From contig NC_068558.1 of assembly GCF_022201045.2 (NCBI RefSeq), forward strand, positions 42,861,501 through 42,925,500: 64,000 bases of DNA. Reading direction: 5' to 3'. Positions within the stretch are counted from its first letter, which is position 1. Each line of letters begins with the position of its first letter. This document shows positions 1-12,300 of this stretch, in pieces. Origin of the DNA: Citrus sinensis (lineage: Eukaryota; Streptophyta; Magnoliopsida; Sapindales; Rutaceae). Below the pieces are notes generated by a model that saw nothing but the letters and a program-made list of their open reading frames with translations, searched no databases and had not been told where the DNA came from. The position numbers were made by a program, and so were the translations under genes.

Positions 1-737
1 AGGTATAACAATTCCTAATATGCTTGGTTTAATTTTGGCTAATAACTATTATGAATAACTGCAACACAACTACAACACACTTCCCATAATCTCCCCAAAC
101 TAAAGAAATCAATTTGGTGCTGTGCTTTGCCCACGGAGCATACAACCAAGGGGAAAGGATAGAGATCCCTTGTACGTAGTTTAGTACAGTGACCACTATA
201 ACCTCCTAATTTTTAGAAATAGTTACACATACCTCTTTGAAAATAATTATGCCCTTCGACTACAGTAATCAAATTATTGTTCTTCTTGACATAATTATTC
301 AGGGAAGGATTTATGTGATAATTTTTTAAGACAATAGAATATTTGTAATTATTTTACCGCGCGCCATGAGGTGTCGTAACAAGCAATTTCAATTAATGTG
401 ATTGGCTTCATATGAGTGAAGTCTAAGAAGATGGGCTAAAGTATTTGTTAAGGTAGTAGTGTTGTGAAACAGACAATTGATGCAATGAACTGGGTTTAGA
501 ACTTCGAAAGTTGTGATCTGTCCCGCATCAGTGCCTGCTCATTGCTCAAAAGAACATCGGACGCTTTATACCCCCATGACCATGAGGCAGAATTTTCAAG
601 TGGGCGGCTGGGCTTCTTAGGTTCTTTTTGTTGGTCAGATTACGAGACGCAGATTATAACATGCTCACGGTTTCATGGTTGCCCTATTATTAGCGCCTGA
701 TATTTTTGTCCGCAGAAAATGCCCACTGAGTTTTGAC
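1..737. other. Non-coding stretch upstream of hAT-type element
   Basis: No gene is supported here. The sequence is moderately AT-rich, open frames are short and show no recognisable domain. It ends with the left target-site copy (GTTTTGAC, 730-737) of the transposon that follows. Confidence 0.5.
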
Positions 738-1744
738 TAGGGATGGCAAAAATTTCTACGAAGACGGATATTCTCAGGGATTTTTTTCATTCGGAGAGGG
801 TATGCGGATAATTTCATATCTAATTTTTTATTCGGGGAAGGAACGGAGAAATTTTTTTACCCAATTTCATATTCAGGGAGGGGACGGGGATGAGGTGGAA
901 TCCCCATCCCCTACCCATTTCCCCATTTTACTTTTTAATTTAATTTTTATTTTTTAAAATTACTAGTAAATAAATTATAAAATTTGAATTATAAAATTAT
1001 AAGTATTGGTAAAAATAAAAAATATCAAAATATTTATATTATTAAACTTTTAGGCTTAATTAACTAATTAAAGTCCTAAATTTTTATTTAGGATATTAAA
1101 AACACCGGACAGATTCTATTAGCCCAAAACTTTTGTTTTAATTTTAATATTCATTAAATATTTTAAACTTAAATCTATTTTTTATTTATCTTAAATCTAT
1201 TTTTTATTTATTTTTAGATGTTATAATTGCCCACAGCAAATCACAATTTTAATATCTAATCTAATCTAATATTTGCTCTTGATTTGCTTTGACTTAACTA
1301 TTGTGTTGTAAAGGGAATAGTCCACATTTATAAAGTGTCCACGCCACCATTGAAAAGTTAATTTTGAATCTAAATTTGATTTTATTTGTAACAATTTTGT
1401 ATTAGGCTATTAATTTATTCATGATAGTTTGTATCATTTGCATGTTGTGTTACTTACTAATTTAATGTATGTGACTTTTGTAATGAATATTAATGTAAAA
1501 TATATTTCGAACTTTACTTTTATTTGAATTTTTTAGTTTAATATGATTAACTCAAAATTGAAAACAAAAAAATTGTATTAGTTATTCGGAGATCGGAGAC
1601 CCTTGGGGATCCCCTGTTATTATTCGGGGAGGGGATGAAGATTCTCTTAAATAATTTTAACGGAGATAAAAAGGGGACAGAGACATACGCAAAATATTGA
1701 GGATGGGTACGGAGAGATTGGTCCCCTCCCCATTGCCATCCCTA
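738..1744 (+). mobile_element. hAT-type non-autonomous DNA transposon, copy 1 (1,007 bp)
   Basis: The element begins TAGGGATGGCAA and ends with the inverse TTGCCATCCCTA. It is flanked by a perfect 8-bp direct repeat GTTTTGAC (730-737 and 1745-1752), the target-site duplication size of the hAT superfamily. No transposase frame is visible, so it is non-autonomous. A second copy of the same length lies in reverse orientation at 19387-20393; long internal stretches are reverse complements of this one. Orientation is arbitrary. Confidence 0.9.
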
Positions 1745-2169
1745 GTTTTGACGTGCCACGAACATGAACTTGTTCATGTAGTTGCATTGTTGTTGTTGGA
1801 AATCGAGTGCCCACTTGACACGTTCCCAACACTGTATATTAGCTCGACTGAAGAGATATTTTATTCGCGACATGTGGCAGCTTTCACGGGCAATTGAGAT
1901 TGAGATTCATATTGATTTTTGATGAGTTTCGAAAGTGAAGCTTGCGTTTCCTTTTTGTTGAAGGTCTATGATATTTTTCTTTGACCACAATTATATATAT
2001 ATTAATAAATCAAAGTTCTCATTGCACCCGACACTTTCTTTAAAATTTGTTATTTCCCTCTAAATATCCCTCAGTCCCTCACCCTCTATTTACGAAAGTG
2101 CTTAAAGATTTCGTCGCTGGTTGTTTCAGAGTTTACTTATATCGACGTTTTTCATTTCATACAGGAAAC

Positions 2170-3718
2170 TGTTGGGGAAAAATTAGGTTTTTAAAATTTT
2201 TATAAAACCTTTTGAAGATCGCTCTCATATAATATATAAGAATTCGTATTCTAGAAATCGTACCTTGAAAATCCGAGTTGGCTTTTTCCGCTGAAGTGAT
2301 TTAGGCTCCTAGATCACGATCTGCCACCACCACTCCTGTTAGATCACGATCCGTCGCCACCACGCTTGCTAGATCACGAACTGTCACCAATGATCTTCCA
2401 GGTTATGACTCAGGTTCGATCTGCACTTGACGTGTGGGCGCCTTTATCACTACCAAAGCAACTAGCACGAGAAAATTTTTCTCTCAATAATGGAGAGAAA
2501 AATCTTATTCTCTGATCTGTATAAAGTGGCTGCTTGTTTTTTTTCTGTTGAGAAAAATAAGCCTTATATATCTCCCTTTAGTGAAAACCCTAGGCTCCAA
2601 ATAATGCCCAAAATAAAACTCACGTTACTTTTCATTTAATAGGGGACCCACCATGTAAAATAACATAAGGCCCCTTATACATAAGCTTATTAAATGGAGC
2701 CTCCCACTAAATGATATATTTAGGCTTTTGACCCAAATGGCTAGTTATCTTGCTTATTAGTCCAGTAGTGGTGCAGTCAATTAAATGAGCTAACCCAGGG
2801 ATCATTTGGGAACATACAATAGTGGCTACAATAATTAGGCATGTAATTAAACTAGCCCAATTATTTAATTCCAAATCTACTCCACTAAAAGATTGGAACT
2901 GACTTCCATAATTGTATGCTCGAATAATAATTCGTCCCAAGCCACATTGATTTCTTTACTGCACAATCCTTTGTACCACATCGTTAATTAAATTGATATC
3001 TCAACTGTCCAATCAATTTAATAACATCTTATTCCTTGATCCTTACTGGTTTTCTCTAATGATCATTTTCAACATACTAAATATGTTGACACACTCTGGC
3101 CAGAGAATTCTATGATCAAGTACCGAAAACCTATCAAGAGATGTGTTGTACAAATTCTATATTGTTAATCCATAACTCCAATACTCATAATTGCTCCCAC
3201 CAAGATACCGGGTAATCTTGACCACAAGGATGTGTCGTGCCCATTGGTAACTCAAATGAAATAACAATCGCAATCATGAAATCATAATTAACTCAAGATT
3301 AAGATTACAGTAAAATCAACGCCTATGAGATTTAATAAGTCTGACAGTTATTACAAAGTTAATTAAATCTCATATGTGATCCTGTTCAATGTAGTCGTAC
3401 TACATCAATAAATTCATACATGATTAAGACAAATCATTCAATGAATTTATTACAGTCTATACCTAAATAAAGTGCCCAACTTTATTTATCAACTGCGAAC
3501 TAAATTTATTTAATCATAAGATAACTTGTATTTATGTCTTCTGTGAATCCACATGGTGATCACATAAATACATATAATATGATTAAATGGACTTTAATAC
3601 AAATATTAATGCAATTAAGATATTTGAATAAAATACCTCATTTATTTTATTAATCAGAAAAATTATTTATTACAATTAAATAAACACATATGCTTTTAAA
3701 GAGCATATTTTCCCAACA
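2170..3718. mobile_element. Solo LTR of an LTR retrotransposon (fossil)
   Basis: The block starts TGTTGGGG and ends CCCAACA, the TG...CA ends of a plant LTR, and is flanked by the 5-bp duplication GAAAC (2165-2169 and 3719-3723). No internal coding region or second LTR is present, so this is the product of LTR-LTR recombination. At about 1.55 kb it is long for a solo LTR. Family is probably Ty1/copia, but gypsy is not excluded. Intact ends and an exact target duplication suggest moderate age. Confidence 0.85.
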
Positions 3719-3723
3719 GAAAC

Positions 3724-4299
3724 ATCAAAATTATAATCTTCTCATTAACATTATTTGATTCACTGTTGTCTTACATTCCTTGGATCTTTGTAAACGGAGA
3801 TTTGTTAAAAAAATAACAATAATGATAAATAAAATAATGATGATGATGAAAAGAACATACAAAACTAAGGTCCAGATGAAAAGAGAGTAGGGTTTAGTTC
3901 TAAGACTATTTTTGTAGGTACAACCCCAAATATTTTTTTTAAAATATTGTTATACAAGATTGTTACTAATATTATATCGGATATTACAATTAATATTTAC
4001 AAACATGTTATATAACTGCGACCTTCTTCTTAGTATGTGTTCCTCTGAAGCGCTGTTCAGATTCTTTAAACCCTCTTTAATGTTTTTATGGAGGCTCGAA
4101 CCCTTACTCTCAACATTATAAGTGCAAGAGTTTTTCCACTTATCCCAAACATTTGTTTTTAATGCAACTTTTTCATACATAAATATATATCGGAACTAAT
4201 CTTCTGCATCATTTTTATGATGGTGCAATGCAAATATATAAAGTAAAAATGGTCAAATTTACTTCTAAATGCATCTTATATTAGGTTTTAAAAAACAAT
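3724..4299. other. Non-coding AT-rich stretch
   Basis: No gene or recognisable element is seen between the solo LTR and the following MITE-like repeat. The small frames here have no domain similarity that I recognise. Confidence 0.4.
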
Positions 4300-4740
4300 G
4301 AAGCAATAGTTTTTTAAAATGTGATTTTGGTAATTAATTTTATACATAATACAATTCTATATATATTCTTACATCTATTATAAAGATATACAATTATCTT
4401 TATTTTTTCTGAAAATAAAATTACTAAATTTAGAGATTATTATTATTGCCAATTAAATTGAGATAACAAAATACAAAAAAAAAAATTAGTTAATAAATTA
4501 TTAATACACAATAAAAAATATATAAATGTATAAATAAAATTTATTCAATATTATATTTATTATAGTCATTTACACTATTATGACAATTCAATAATAAGAT
4601 TACTAAATGCATATGATTGCTTTTAAAATTTACATTATTTTTAAAGAGAAATTTTACAAAACGTTTAACTGATTCTTTCCATACCTGATTATTTTTATAA
4701 CACAACTAAAATTAATTATTTTAAAAATTAAAATACTACA
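4300..4740 (+). repeat. MITE-like dispersed repeat, copy A
   Basis: This segment aligns by eye with 17053-17508 in the same orientation; shared landmarks are GATTTTGG/GATTTTGAG near the start, the CCATACCT motif and a closing TTATTTTAAAA. In the other copy the ends are inverted (GTAACTTTAAAA and TTTTAAAAGTTAC). It has no coding capacity. Superfamily is undetermined and boundaries are approximate. Confidence 0.55.
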
Positions 4741-5602
4741 AAAATGGTTCAAAGGTTAACTTTTTTTTATTTTTAATATTTTGGAACAAAATAAAAGAGA
4801 GGTAATCATAGAGACCCAACCGCCCTTTTCGGACTTATACCAGGCTTAGATAAGGGCCAAATACCAATAAGAAGCCCTTCATAAAGGCTGATGATAATTA
4901 TGCCCCACTTAGCTATCGTCTCATCTTCAATGAAGTGAGGGGCAGTTAGCACAAACAGTGGGGTGTATTTAATACAACTCCTTCAAAAGTGTAGATTTAC
5001 GTAACATGATTTTTGGTCAACTTTGGAAATCGGTATTGGATGTTAGTTTGCATACACACATGATAGGTATTTGAAGTTTAGGCTAATGAGCTTAGTTTGG
5101 GCCAATTGATGTTGGCGTAAAGACTAGGCTTTGACATCCCCCAAAACTCTTTATAAAATTCATTTCTAATTGAAATTACCTAATTAATTAAATGCAATTT
5201 AAATCATTTTTTTAATAAAAATTCAATTAAGCACTCAAAAAAAAATTATTTCTAATAAACGCTTACACTTACTACATTTCATAATTTATAACTATATTGT
5301 AATAAAAAAAAAATTCTTTGAGAAAATTATGAAAATTTAGAGTTAGTTGAACTAAGTAATATACCCCGCAACTGATTATTCACAAGCTAATTATGTTTAT
5401 ATATGAATTACTTTGAGACTTAGTGATCAACGTGGTATTTGCACCTTAGAGAATAAAGACCCATTGATAATTTTTCTTCCAAGGATATTAAAAACATAAA
5501 GCGAATGAACTTTTACTCCTTGTAAAAATTCACGCGACATACAAATTTTTTAATAATTAATAAAAAAAAGTCGAAATATTTTGGGAGTCCTCTTCATTAA
5601 AG
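4741..5602. other. Non-coding stretch
   Basis: No coding region or known element is supported. The sequence is AT-rich with homopolymer runs. Confidence 0.4.
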
Positions 5603-5705
5603 GGGTCCAGTTATGGTGCAAAGAGATTCAATGGTTAGGTAATTAGATCTAATGGTTAGGTGCCGCTGTGGTACGTTACCATAGTTGCACCATAACTAAG
5701 TCCTA
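5603..5705. mobile_element. Tiny MITE (about 103 bp)
   Basis: The ends form an inverted repeat: GTCCAGTTATGGTGCAA at the left and TTGCACCATAACTAAGTCC at the right. The flanks carry ATTAAAG (5596-5602 and 5706-5712), a probable 7- to 8-bp target duplication. The centre holds two copies of AATGGTTAGG. There is no coding capacity. The duplication length suggests hAT but does not prove it. Confidence 0.75.
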
Positions 5706-6530
5706 ATTAAAGAGATAGACATAGATATATCTGCGGAAGCATAAGCAAAAATAAGAAGCATAACAGTACAAGTCTGCAGACAACTAATTAATATTTTACC
5801 CCAATAACGACAAGAAGCTACTATAAATTGATTGATACATGAAATTTAAAAATCACAATGCAAATATTTATTTATAATTATTGTCGGGTGAAGATGCCTT
5901 TATTTATTTATTTATTTATTTTTTCAATGTGAACATGTTGCTAGACTGTTCAGTTTAATATTATATTTATATTGACCCTATTAAACCGTACGCTTTGACA
6001 ACATATCTGTATAGAAAAAATAAGGATGTCTGAGATTTGAAATTTGATTAAGTGTGATTTATAGCTGGGAAGAAGCATCATCATTAGTTGATTGCAGATG
6101 CATGTAAAGAAAGTAGTTAGTCTTACGTTTTAGGCCACTTGTGATAGCTATTTAGATCAAATTTAAAACAATATGTTGTTTGTTTTTTCATTAATCCCAA
6201 CTCATTAAAAATGTTTAGCGGGGCAAGAAGACAGATACATAATTGTGGCTAGATCCTAGGTCCTCAGTATTTAAGCTGCAATAATTGATGCAGTAGTGCA
6301 GGAGACGGTGCAAATTTTATACACTTAAGCTAGCTTTTTCCAACTTTACAAAGATGAAAAACTTAATACACATGATGAACGAAAACAAGAAATTTTGTAT
6401 TAAAAGGAGAAAAAAAAAAACAAATCACCTAAACCCCACTACTAGCGCACTATGATAATTGACACCCTAAAAAAAAAAAATTAATAACAATAAAGGAATC
6501 AGGTGGTTGATAATGAACGATGATGTTTGA
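5706..6530. other. ERF1 3' flank, non-coding
   Basis: This lies downstream of the minus-strand ERF1 gene and would include its 3'UTR and polyadenylation region. No other gene is visible. Confidence 0.4.
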
Positions 6531-7346
6531 TCACCAAATAGTAGCAGTAGCAGCTCCACATGAGCTCATCAAAAGTTGCTCTAGATAATCAGCTCCCAAA
6601 TCTTCAAACACCACCACATTTTGCGATAATTGTGACCCTACAGCTACAGCTAGTTGATGGTGATCGCGATCTTGATTATTCATTTTAATTTTCTTGTTAC
6701 TCACCGAAGATGATGATGAAGATTTGGACTTCTTTCTGATAGAGTGTCGTTTCTTGAGAGCCACAACCGGCGAGCACCCATCTTCGCACTTGTACTTCAT
6801 TTCTTGAAGAGATTCTCTGACCATATCTGCAGGAAAATTGAGGGTAGCCAGGGAACCCCGCATTGAGAATGCAGCTTGATCGTAGGCTAAAGCAGCTGCC
6901 TCAGCGCTGTCGAATGTGCCTAGCCAAACTCTAACCCCGTTTCTCGTGGAGTCCCTTATCTCCGCCGCAAATTTCCCCCACGGCCGCCTCCTCACGCCTC
7001 TGTATGACTTGTCTGATGATGTCTTGCCCGGTGATCCCTCCTCCTCCGCCGCTTTGCCGCCACCATAATTACTTGAAGTTGAAGAAGTCACTTCGTGATC
7101 TTCTTTGTTGTTGCTGTTGTTATGATTATTACTAGAGTTGGAGTCTGCTGAAGATTCTTTAGTCGTTCCAGTTGTTGTCCCTTCGGCTAATACATCAAGA
7201 AGCAGCGTTTCCTCTGAGTCGTTGATGTTAAAAGGCAGCGAACTATTGTGGCTGAACAGAAGCTCATCCCACGAGAATGATTGATCGTCAAACGCTGATG
7301 AATTGAATGGAGACTCCGCCGAGATTTGAAGACAAGATGATTCCAT
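6531..7346 (-). CDS. ERF1: Ethylene response factor 1 (AP2/ERF group IX), ERF1/ERF1B orthologue
   Basis: Single-exon gene of 271 aa encoding a nuclear transcription factor. ERF1 is known to integrate ethylene and jasmonate signals and to bind GCC-box promoters of defence genes. The AP2 domain spans about residues 114-171 ([18 protein letters not shown], then WLGTF, ending LNFP). ERF-type residues are present (A and D in [11 protein letters not shown]). Blocks specific to the ERF1 subgroup are the N-terminal [11 protein letters not shown] (37-47), the post-domain [15 protein letters not shown] followed by a basic run (188-207, likely nuclear targeting), and the C-terminal [17 protein letters not shown] (243-259), the group IX activation motif. 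A Ser/Asn-rich spacer precedes the AP2 domain. A TATA box lies about 100 bp upstream. The family and subgroup are seen directly; the one-to-one orthology is inferred. Confidence 0.93.
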   Translation of the reverse strand: MESSCLQISAESPFNSSAFDDQSFSWDELLFSHNSSLPFNINDSEETLLLDVLAEGTTTGTTKESSADSNSSNNHNNSNNKEDHEVTSSTSSNYGGGKAAEEEGSPGKTSSDKSYRGVRRRPWGKFAAEIRDSTRNGVRVWLGTFDSAEAAALAYDQAAFSMRGSLATLNFPADMVRESLQEMKYKCEDGCSPVVALKKRHSIRKKSKSSSSSSVSNKKIKMNNQDRDHHQLAVAVGSQLSQNVVVFEDLGADYLEQLLMSSCGAATATIW

Positions 7347-7446
7347 TTGTAATAATTGGTAATAATATGTTGCTTTGCCCAGTTAATTAAGGATGCGGCA
7401 ACAGAATTGCGTTTTGGTCTTACAAGTATCCGCTTACACACCCCAG

Positions 7447-7456
7447 CCTTTATATG
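7447..7456 (-). promoter_or_regulatory. TATA box of the ERF1 gene
   Basis: The minus strand reads CATATAAAGG about 100 bp before the ERF1 ATG (7346), which would place the transcription start near 7420 with a leader of roughly 75 nt. Just upstream, at 7643-7672, is a GA-rich tract (CT on the coding strand). Not experimentally supported. Confidence 0.6.
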
Positions 7457-7459
7457 GAA

Positions 7460-8927
7460 GAGAAGAAATTAAAAGATTAATTTCAAGAAACCAAACAAAC
7501 AAAAATATGGGGCAGGGTGATAATAAAATCATAAACTATTGGTCAAGGACGATGTTTCAAAACATTGGCATATAAATTAATTTTATATTTGCCAGTTGCT
7601 TAGAGGACCACAAGAACAAAAGGGCTTGTAGATAGGGTGAAGAGAGAGAGAGCAAGAAGAAGAGGTGCATTTAAGCATGTGACTGAATGACGTACGGCGG
7701 CGTATTGGGACCCAATATTGCATCATCAAAACTAGATAATGTTAATGAATGATGTTAGATTTCATTTTGCCTTGTCAGCTTACTTAGTTTATTTGTTCGC
7801 CATGTCCACTGGCCAAATCTGTGGCCTGCGCACCAAGTGCCACTTTTGTTACTTTTGAGATGAAAATGCCCACTTTGTCGCTATTTGATACCGTAATATG
7901 CAACGTGGCTGGCTATCTAGGGCAATTGCACGGTTCCCATGTTTTCATTGGACATGGTTTTTGCTAATGGACGGTCCTGGTCCATGATGAATTTACAAAA
8001 GTTCACGGAAATCACAAGCACCAGACAGTGCACAAATTTGATGAAATTTTGGCCACACTCGGCGTTAAATTAACAGCATGATTTTGGAGGACTAACATGT
8101 GAATAAAATGATGAAAGTGATGCATAGTTGCATATGAATTATGTGATTTTAAATAAATGTGTTTGAAAAGGGACATAAGATATCAAAAGTTAACCAAGGC
8201 AATGCTGAAATTAATGGACCAGATACATGCCCTAATCAGCTTCTGTTCTTTCTAAAAGAGTTCCAGGGGCTTCCAGAATCTTTGGTCTTATCGTTTGGTG
8301 GAAGCTTTGAAAGTTGAAACTTTGAATACTCTTTCTAAATTGAACGATGGCTGAAGGCTGCCGGGTTAATTAAATGATAAAAGTGAATTATTTAAGAGTT
8401 TTTTCCATGCTAGCTACCAACCAACTTTTTCTCATAATTGAAATTCGAAGTCTGGGATGAATTACTTATCGGATTAGGATTTTCTACCATTTCTCCTGAA
8501 ATGTTAAAATTTAAATATTCAATATCGTGTATTCGTTAATGACTGTGTATTATTAAGATTTAATATTATTTATTTATTATTTATTTATATTTTTATTTAT
8601 TAAAACCATAAATTGCCACTTGGATTTTTACTTAGTACAATATTAAATCATAAATACGAATTCAATTAATGAAGGAGAGAAATTTCAGATCATGAGATGG
8701 TTTTCATCAACTATAATGTCAAGTTTTAAATGTGTGATAAGCACACGTCTAATTAAGATAAAGTCTTATTAATTGGACAAAGTCTTATATAATAGGTTGA
8801 TGAAATTTTATTAAATTATACACTCATTTAAAAATACGTACATAATTTATTTGGGGTCATTAAATTTGTTAGAATAATTTCATCTAAGACTTTCTCATAA
8901 TTCAATAATTGGACGACGATGTGGTAG
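7460..8927. other. ERF1 upstream region, non-coding
   Basis: Probable distal promoter of ERF1. No gene or clear transposon is visible. The region is AT-rich with scattered homopolymers. Confidence 0.4.
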
Positions 8928-8935
8928 GCAACGAT

Positions 8936-9339
8936 TAGGGATGGTAATTTTTCCCGATGGGATGGGATCCTGCGGGATCCCATCTCATTTGAGACGGGAT
9001 TGGGATATATTTTTGTCCCATAAAAAAATTTAGGGACGGGATTGAGACCTTTTTTTATCCCTATTACATATGCGGGACGGGAGTGAGATTGACAAACTCA
9101 TCTGGTCTCATTACCGATTAAGAATGAAAATTTTTCCAATTGGGATGAGATCCCGCAGGATCCCATCTCTTTTGGAACGAGATGCGGGATCTCATCTCTT
9201 TTGGAACGAGATTGTGACATATTTTTATCCTAAAAAAAATATAAGAACGGGATTGAAATATTTTTTCATCCAATTTGCATATACGGGATGGGATTGGGAT
9301 TGTTAAATATCATCCCATCCCGTCCCATTGACAACCCTA
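8936..9339. mobile_element. hAT-type MITE (404 bp)
   Basis: It starts TAGGGATGGTAA and ends TTGACAACCCTA, close to the ends of the two 1,007-bp elements in this window. The flanks are GCAACGAT (8928-8935) and GCAACAAT (9340-9347), an 8-bp target duplication with one difference. The interior consists of repeated GGGATGGGATCC-like and GGGATC...TTTTTATCC-like stretches and is unrelated to the interior of the longer elements. Non-autonomous; it shares end type only. Confidence 0.8.
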
Positions 9340-9347
9340 GCAACAAT

Positions 9348-12300
9348 TTAACATAAAAAAAAAAAATGTAATTGGGCAAGACATTTATATAAGTGTGGTA
9401 AACAATAAAAATTATAAAAAAATGTGTGTTTTTATATCCAAAATTGATGATATCGAGATCCACTTTCGTCATTGATGATAACACTATAAAATTAGTGAAA
9501 GTATTTGTACGTAACACAATAGTCATCAATGAAGTTAACAAACACCGACAGAATTTGGGAGCTATTTATAGTATTAGTCAACTTCACAACCTCTTTTACT
9601 TTCATAACCAAAAACACTTATTTTGAACCCATAAAAAAATTCCATAATTATATTTCTCTCCATATATTATTCAAAATCAAACATACGAAATGGTCAAAAC
9701 TTGGGATCACAATTTATAGTCATAAAGAAAATTTTCATTTCTCTTGTTTTTTTATAGTAAAAAACCTTACTATTTTTTTTGACAAAAATGACTATACATA
9801 ATTATATTTTTTTTATAATACCCTATATAAATCTTACATCGACAAAGTAGGAGAGAGATACTGAATTTATAAGGAATGATTCACTTCTTAATTGAAAAAA
9901 ACGTATTTTAGGGTGTATGAGTGTCCTAAAAATAAAATCGTGTGGGCCTTAAACGGACAATATCTTATCAAATTTAGGTTGCATCTTGACATATCTGCAT
10001 TACCCATCAAGAAAAATACATATATAGAAAGTGAAAATGTGTAGAAGTTATAACAGAGAGCGAAGTTAACTAAAACTATAAAATGATTTTTGATTATCCT
10101 TTGCAAATTTCACAAATCACTAAAATTTAGTGCGTGGTCACGTGACAACAACATTGGGTTTCTCCTAATCCCATACCGCCACACGTACGCAGACGTGGAC
10201 TCAGAATATTCGAATCGAAGAATCGACCGTTTCATCGCAGATTTGACTTCTTTTTACACCATCCCATTCATGTAACTAAATTCTCTCACTTTCGCAATCT
10301 TAAATGAAATGTTAAAGATAAAGATTCGTTGAACGTGGTCTCTTCCTTCTTTCCTAATTTCATTGCATTTCATCTGTTCATTGTTATTTATTGTTTTATT
10401 GTAAGCAAAGCCTCCACAAAGGACTGGGTCCACTCTCAAGACCAAACCATATCCAAATCAAAATCTCACCGCTGGCCGGCCGCCCGGCGCCGCCACTATC
10501 TTCGCCGGAATCGACAGTTACTTAGTCTACATAGCATTGATTACAGAACCAATCGCTTTTCATTAGAATTAAATAATATAAAGTTGTTAAAAATTTATGC
10601 TTACACTAAAATCATAGGTAACCTATCTCGTAGGCTTCTTGAATTCAAAGATCTTGAGTGATCTCTTTCTAATTCAACACCATCAGCCGAACAACTTGTG
10701 AATAAAAATAATATAACTTATTTACCAATTGGTTGCAAATAACAATGAATAATAAGAATAAAGTAAAATAGAAATCCCATTAGTTTATATTCTTGTGTTA
10801 TATATATCATCATCACTTATCTAGTCTCTCCTCGTAAAAATAAAAAAAAAATTATTATTATTTTTTCTTCTCTAAATCTTGTTTAGTATTGAGATGCTAT
10901 ATAGTTGCAAAAAAAAAAAAGTAATTATAAAATAAAAATTAATAATATGTAGTAAATATAATCTTTAAATTATTATTTGATAAAATTAATAAAGATATAA
11001 TAGATTTTTAATCATACTAATATAATACTAAATCAACTTAACTTTCAAATTACATCAGTCAGTAATTACCGATCATTTTAACGTTATAACTTAAAAATTA
11101 CAATTAGTCATCCTCAATTCCGAACAGAACCTAAGTAATTTTTAACCCAAGTAAAACTAATTAATTAGGGTAAATTGATAAGCACCCTGATATATAAAAA
11201 TCAGGAAGTGAATTAGGTGAGGAAAGTGCTGAAGCATTTGTTTTGCTTCTATTTTTTTTCAGAGTCCAATGAAATTTTAGTGGCTGGCCAACTTGCAAGC
11301 TGCAAGTGCTTTTGAGTAAATGACAAATTAAATATTGGACAAAATGGGGCCATAGAATATCAACTAATTTGGGCATGGTGCATGAACCCGTATTCCTTAA
11401 TTGAACAATTGTCTTTTCTTCATTTTGTTTTTTTTTTTTTTCGTTTTAAAACAATCTTCTCGAATCTTTGCTCGATCACGACCATTTCTATTCTTACTGT
11501 TGTATTCAAGAATTAAGAGAAAGAAAATAAAAAATAAAATCGCTGCGGAATTGAATCTTACAATTCTTAGAGTATGATTATAATTGTTATTATTATTATT
11601 TTTTTTGAGAAGAGAGTATGATTATTTAATAATTGAAGATGAAGACGAGTTGTGCCACACCGTGATGGTGTGTTTGTGTTAATCTTTATGAGCCTATTAC
11701 TATTTATTAATCATACACTTGTGTAGAGTTAGGCTCACGAAGCTGCTGGGAATTTAGCTGAAAAATAAGATAATATTTTTAATCCTTTGCTTTCTTCCTC
11801 GTGCCATTTAACTTTTAGGGCGAGTAAATGCATGCATACACGTACATATATTTGAATAATTTCAAGTGACGCTGCCCAATTTGCATTAAACATATTTGTT
11901 TTGCACCTTTAAAAACCCCTTGAAAATCAATTATATATTTGAACACCGCTTTAAGATGTTGGAAAAAAAGAAGAAGAGTTGATTCCAGATTTCCAGTGAA
12001 ATTCCTTGGACACTTCTACACATGAAAATTCCACACTAAAGCCAAAAAAAAAAAAAAACAATGTGTCAGACTTGAACTCTCTTTATTCATTTGTTTTTGG
12101 CACAATTTGGTTTTTTTTTTTTTTTTCAATGTGTATACAAATATCTGTAATTAAAAATCTGCCAAATATTTCACCATTGTTTGAATATTTGACTTTAAAA
12201 CAATTTGTTATATTAAAATGGTCAATTCATATATGATAGCGCATAAAGTTAAAATATAAAAAGAATAAATAAAAAAGTGTAATTAAATTAATATATAAAT

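Noticed and set aside
733-957. Open frame of 74 codons inside the first hAT-type element
   Set aside because: It is the purine-rich end of the transposon, without transposase similarity, and similar sequence in the second copy lies on the opposite strand.
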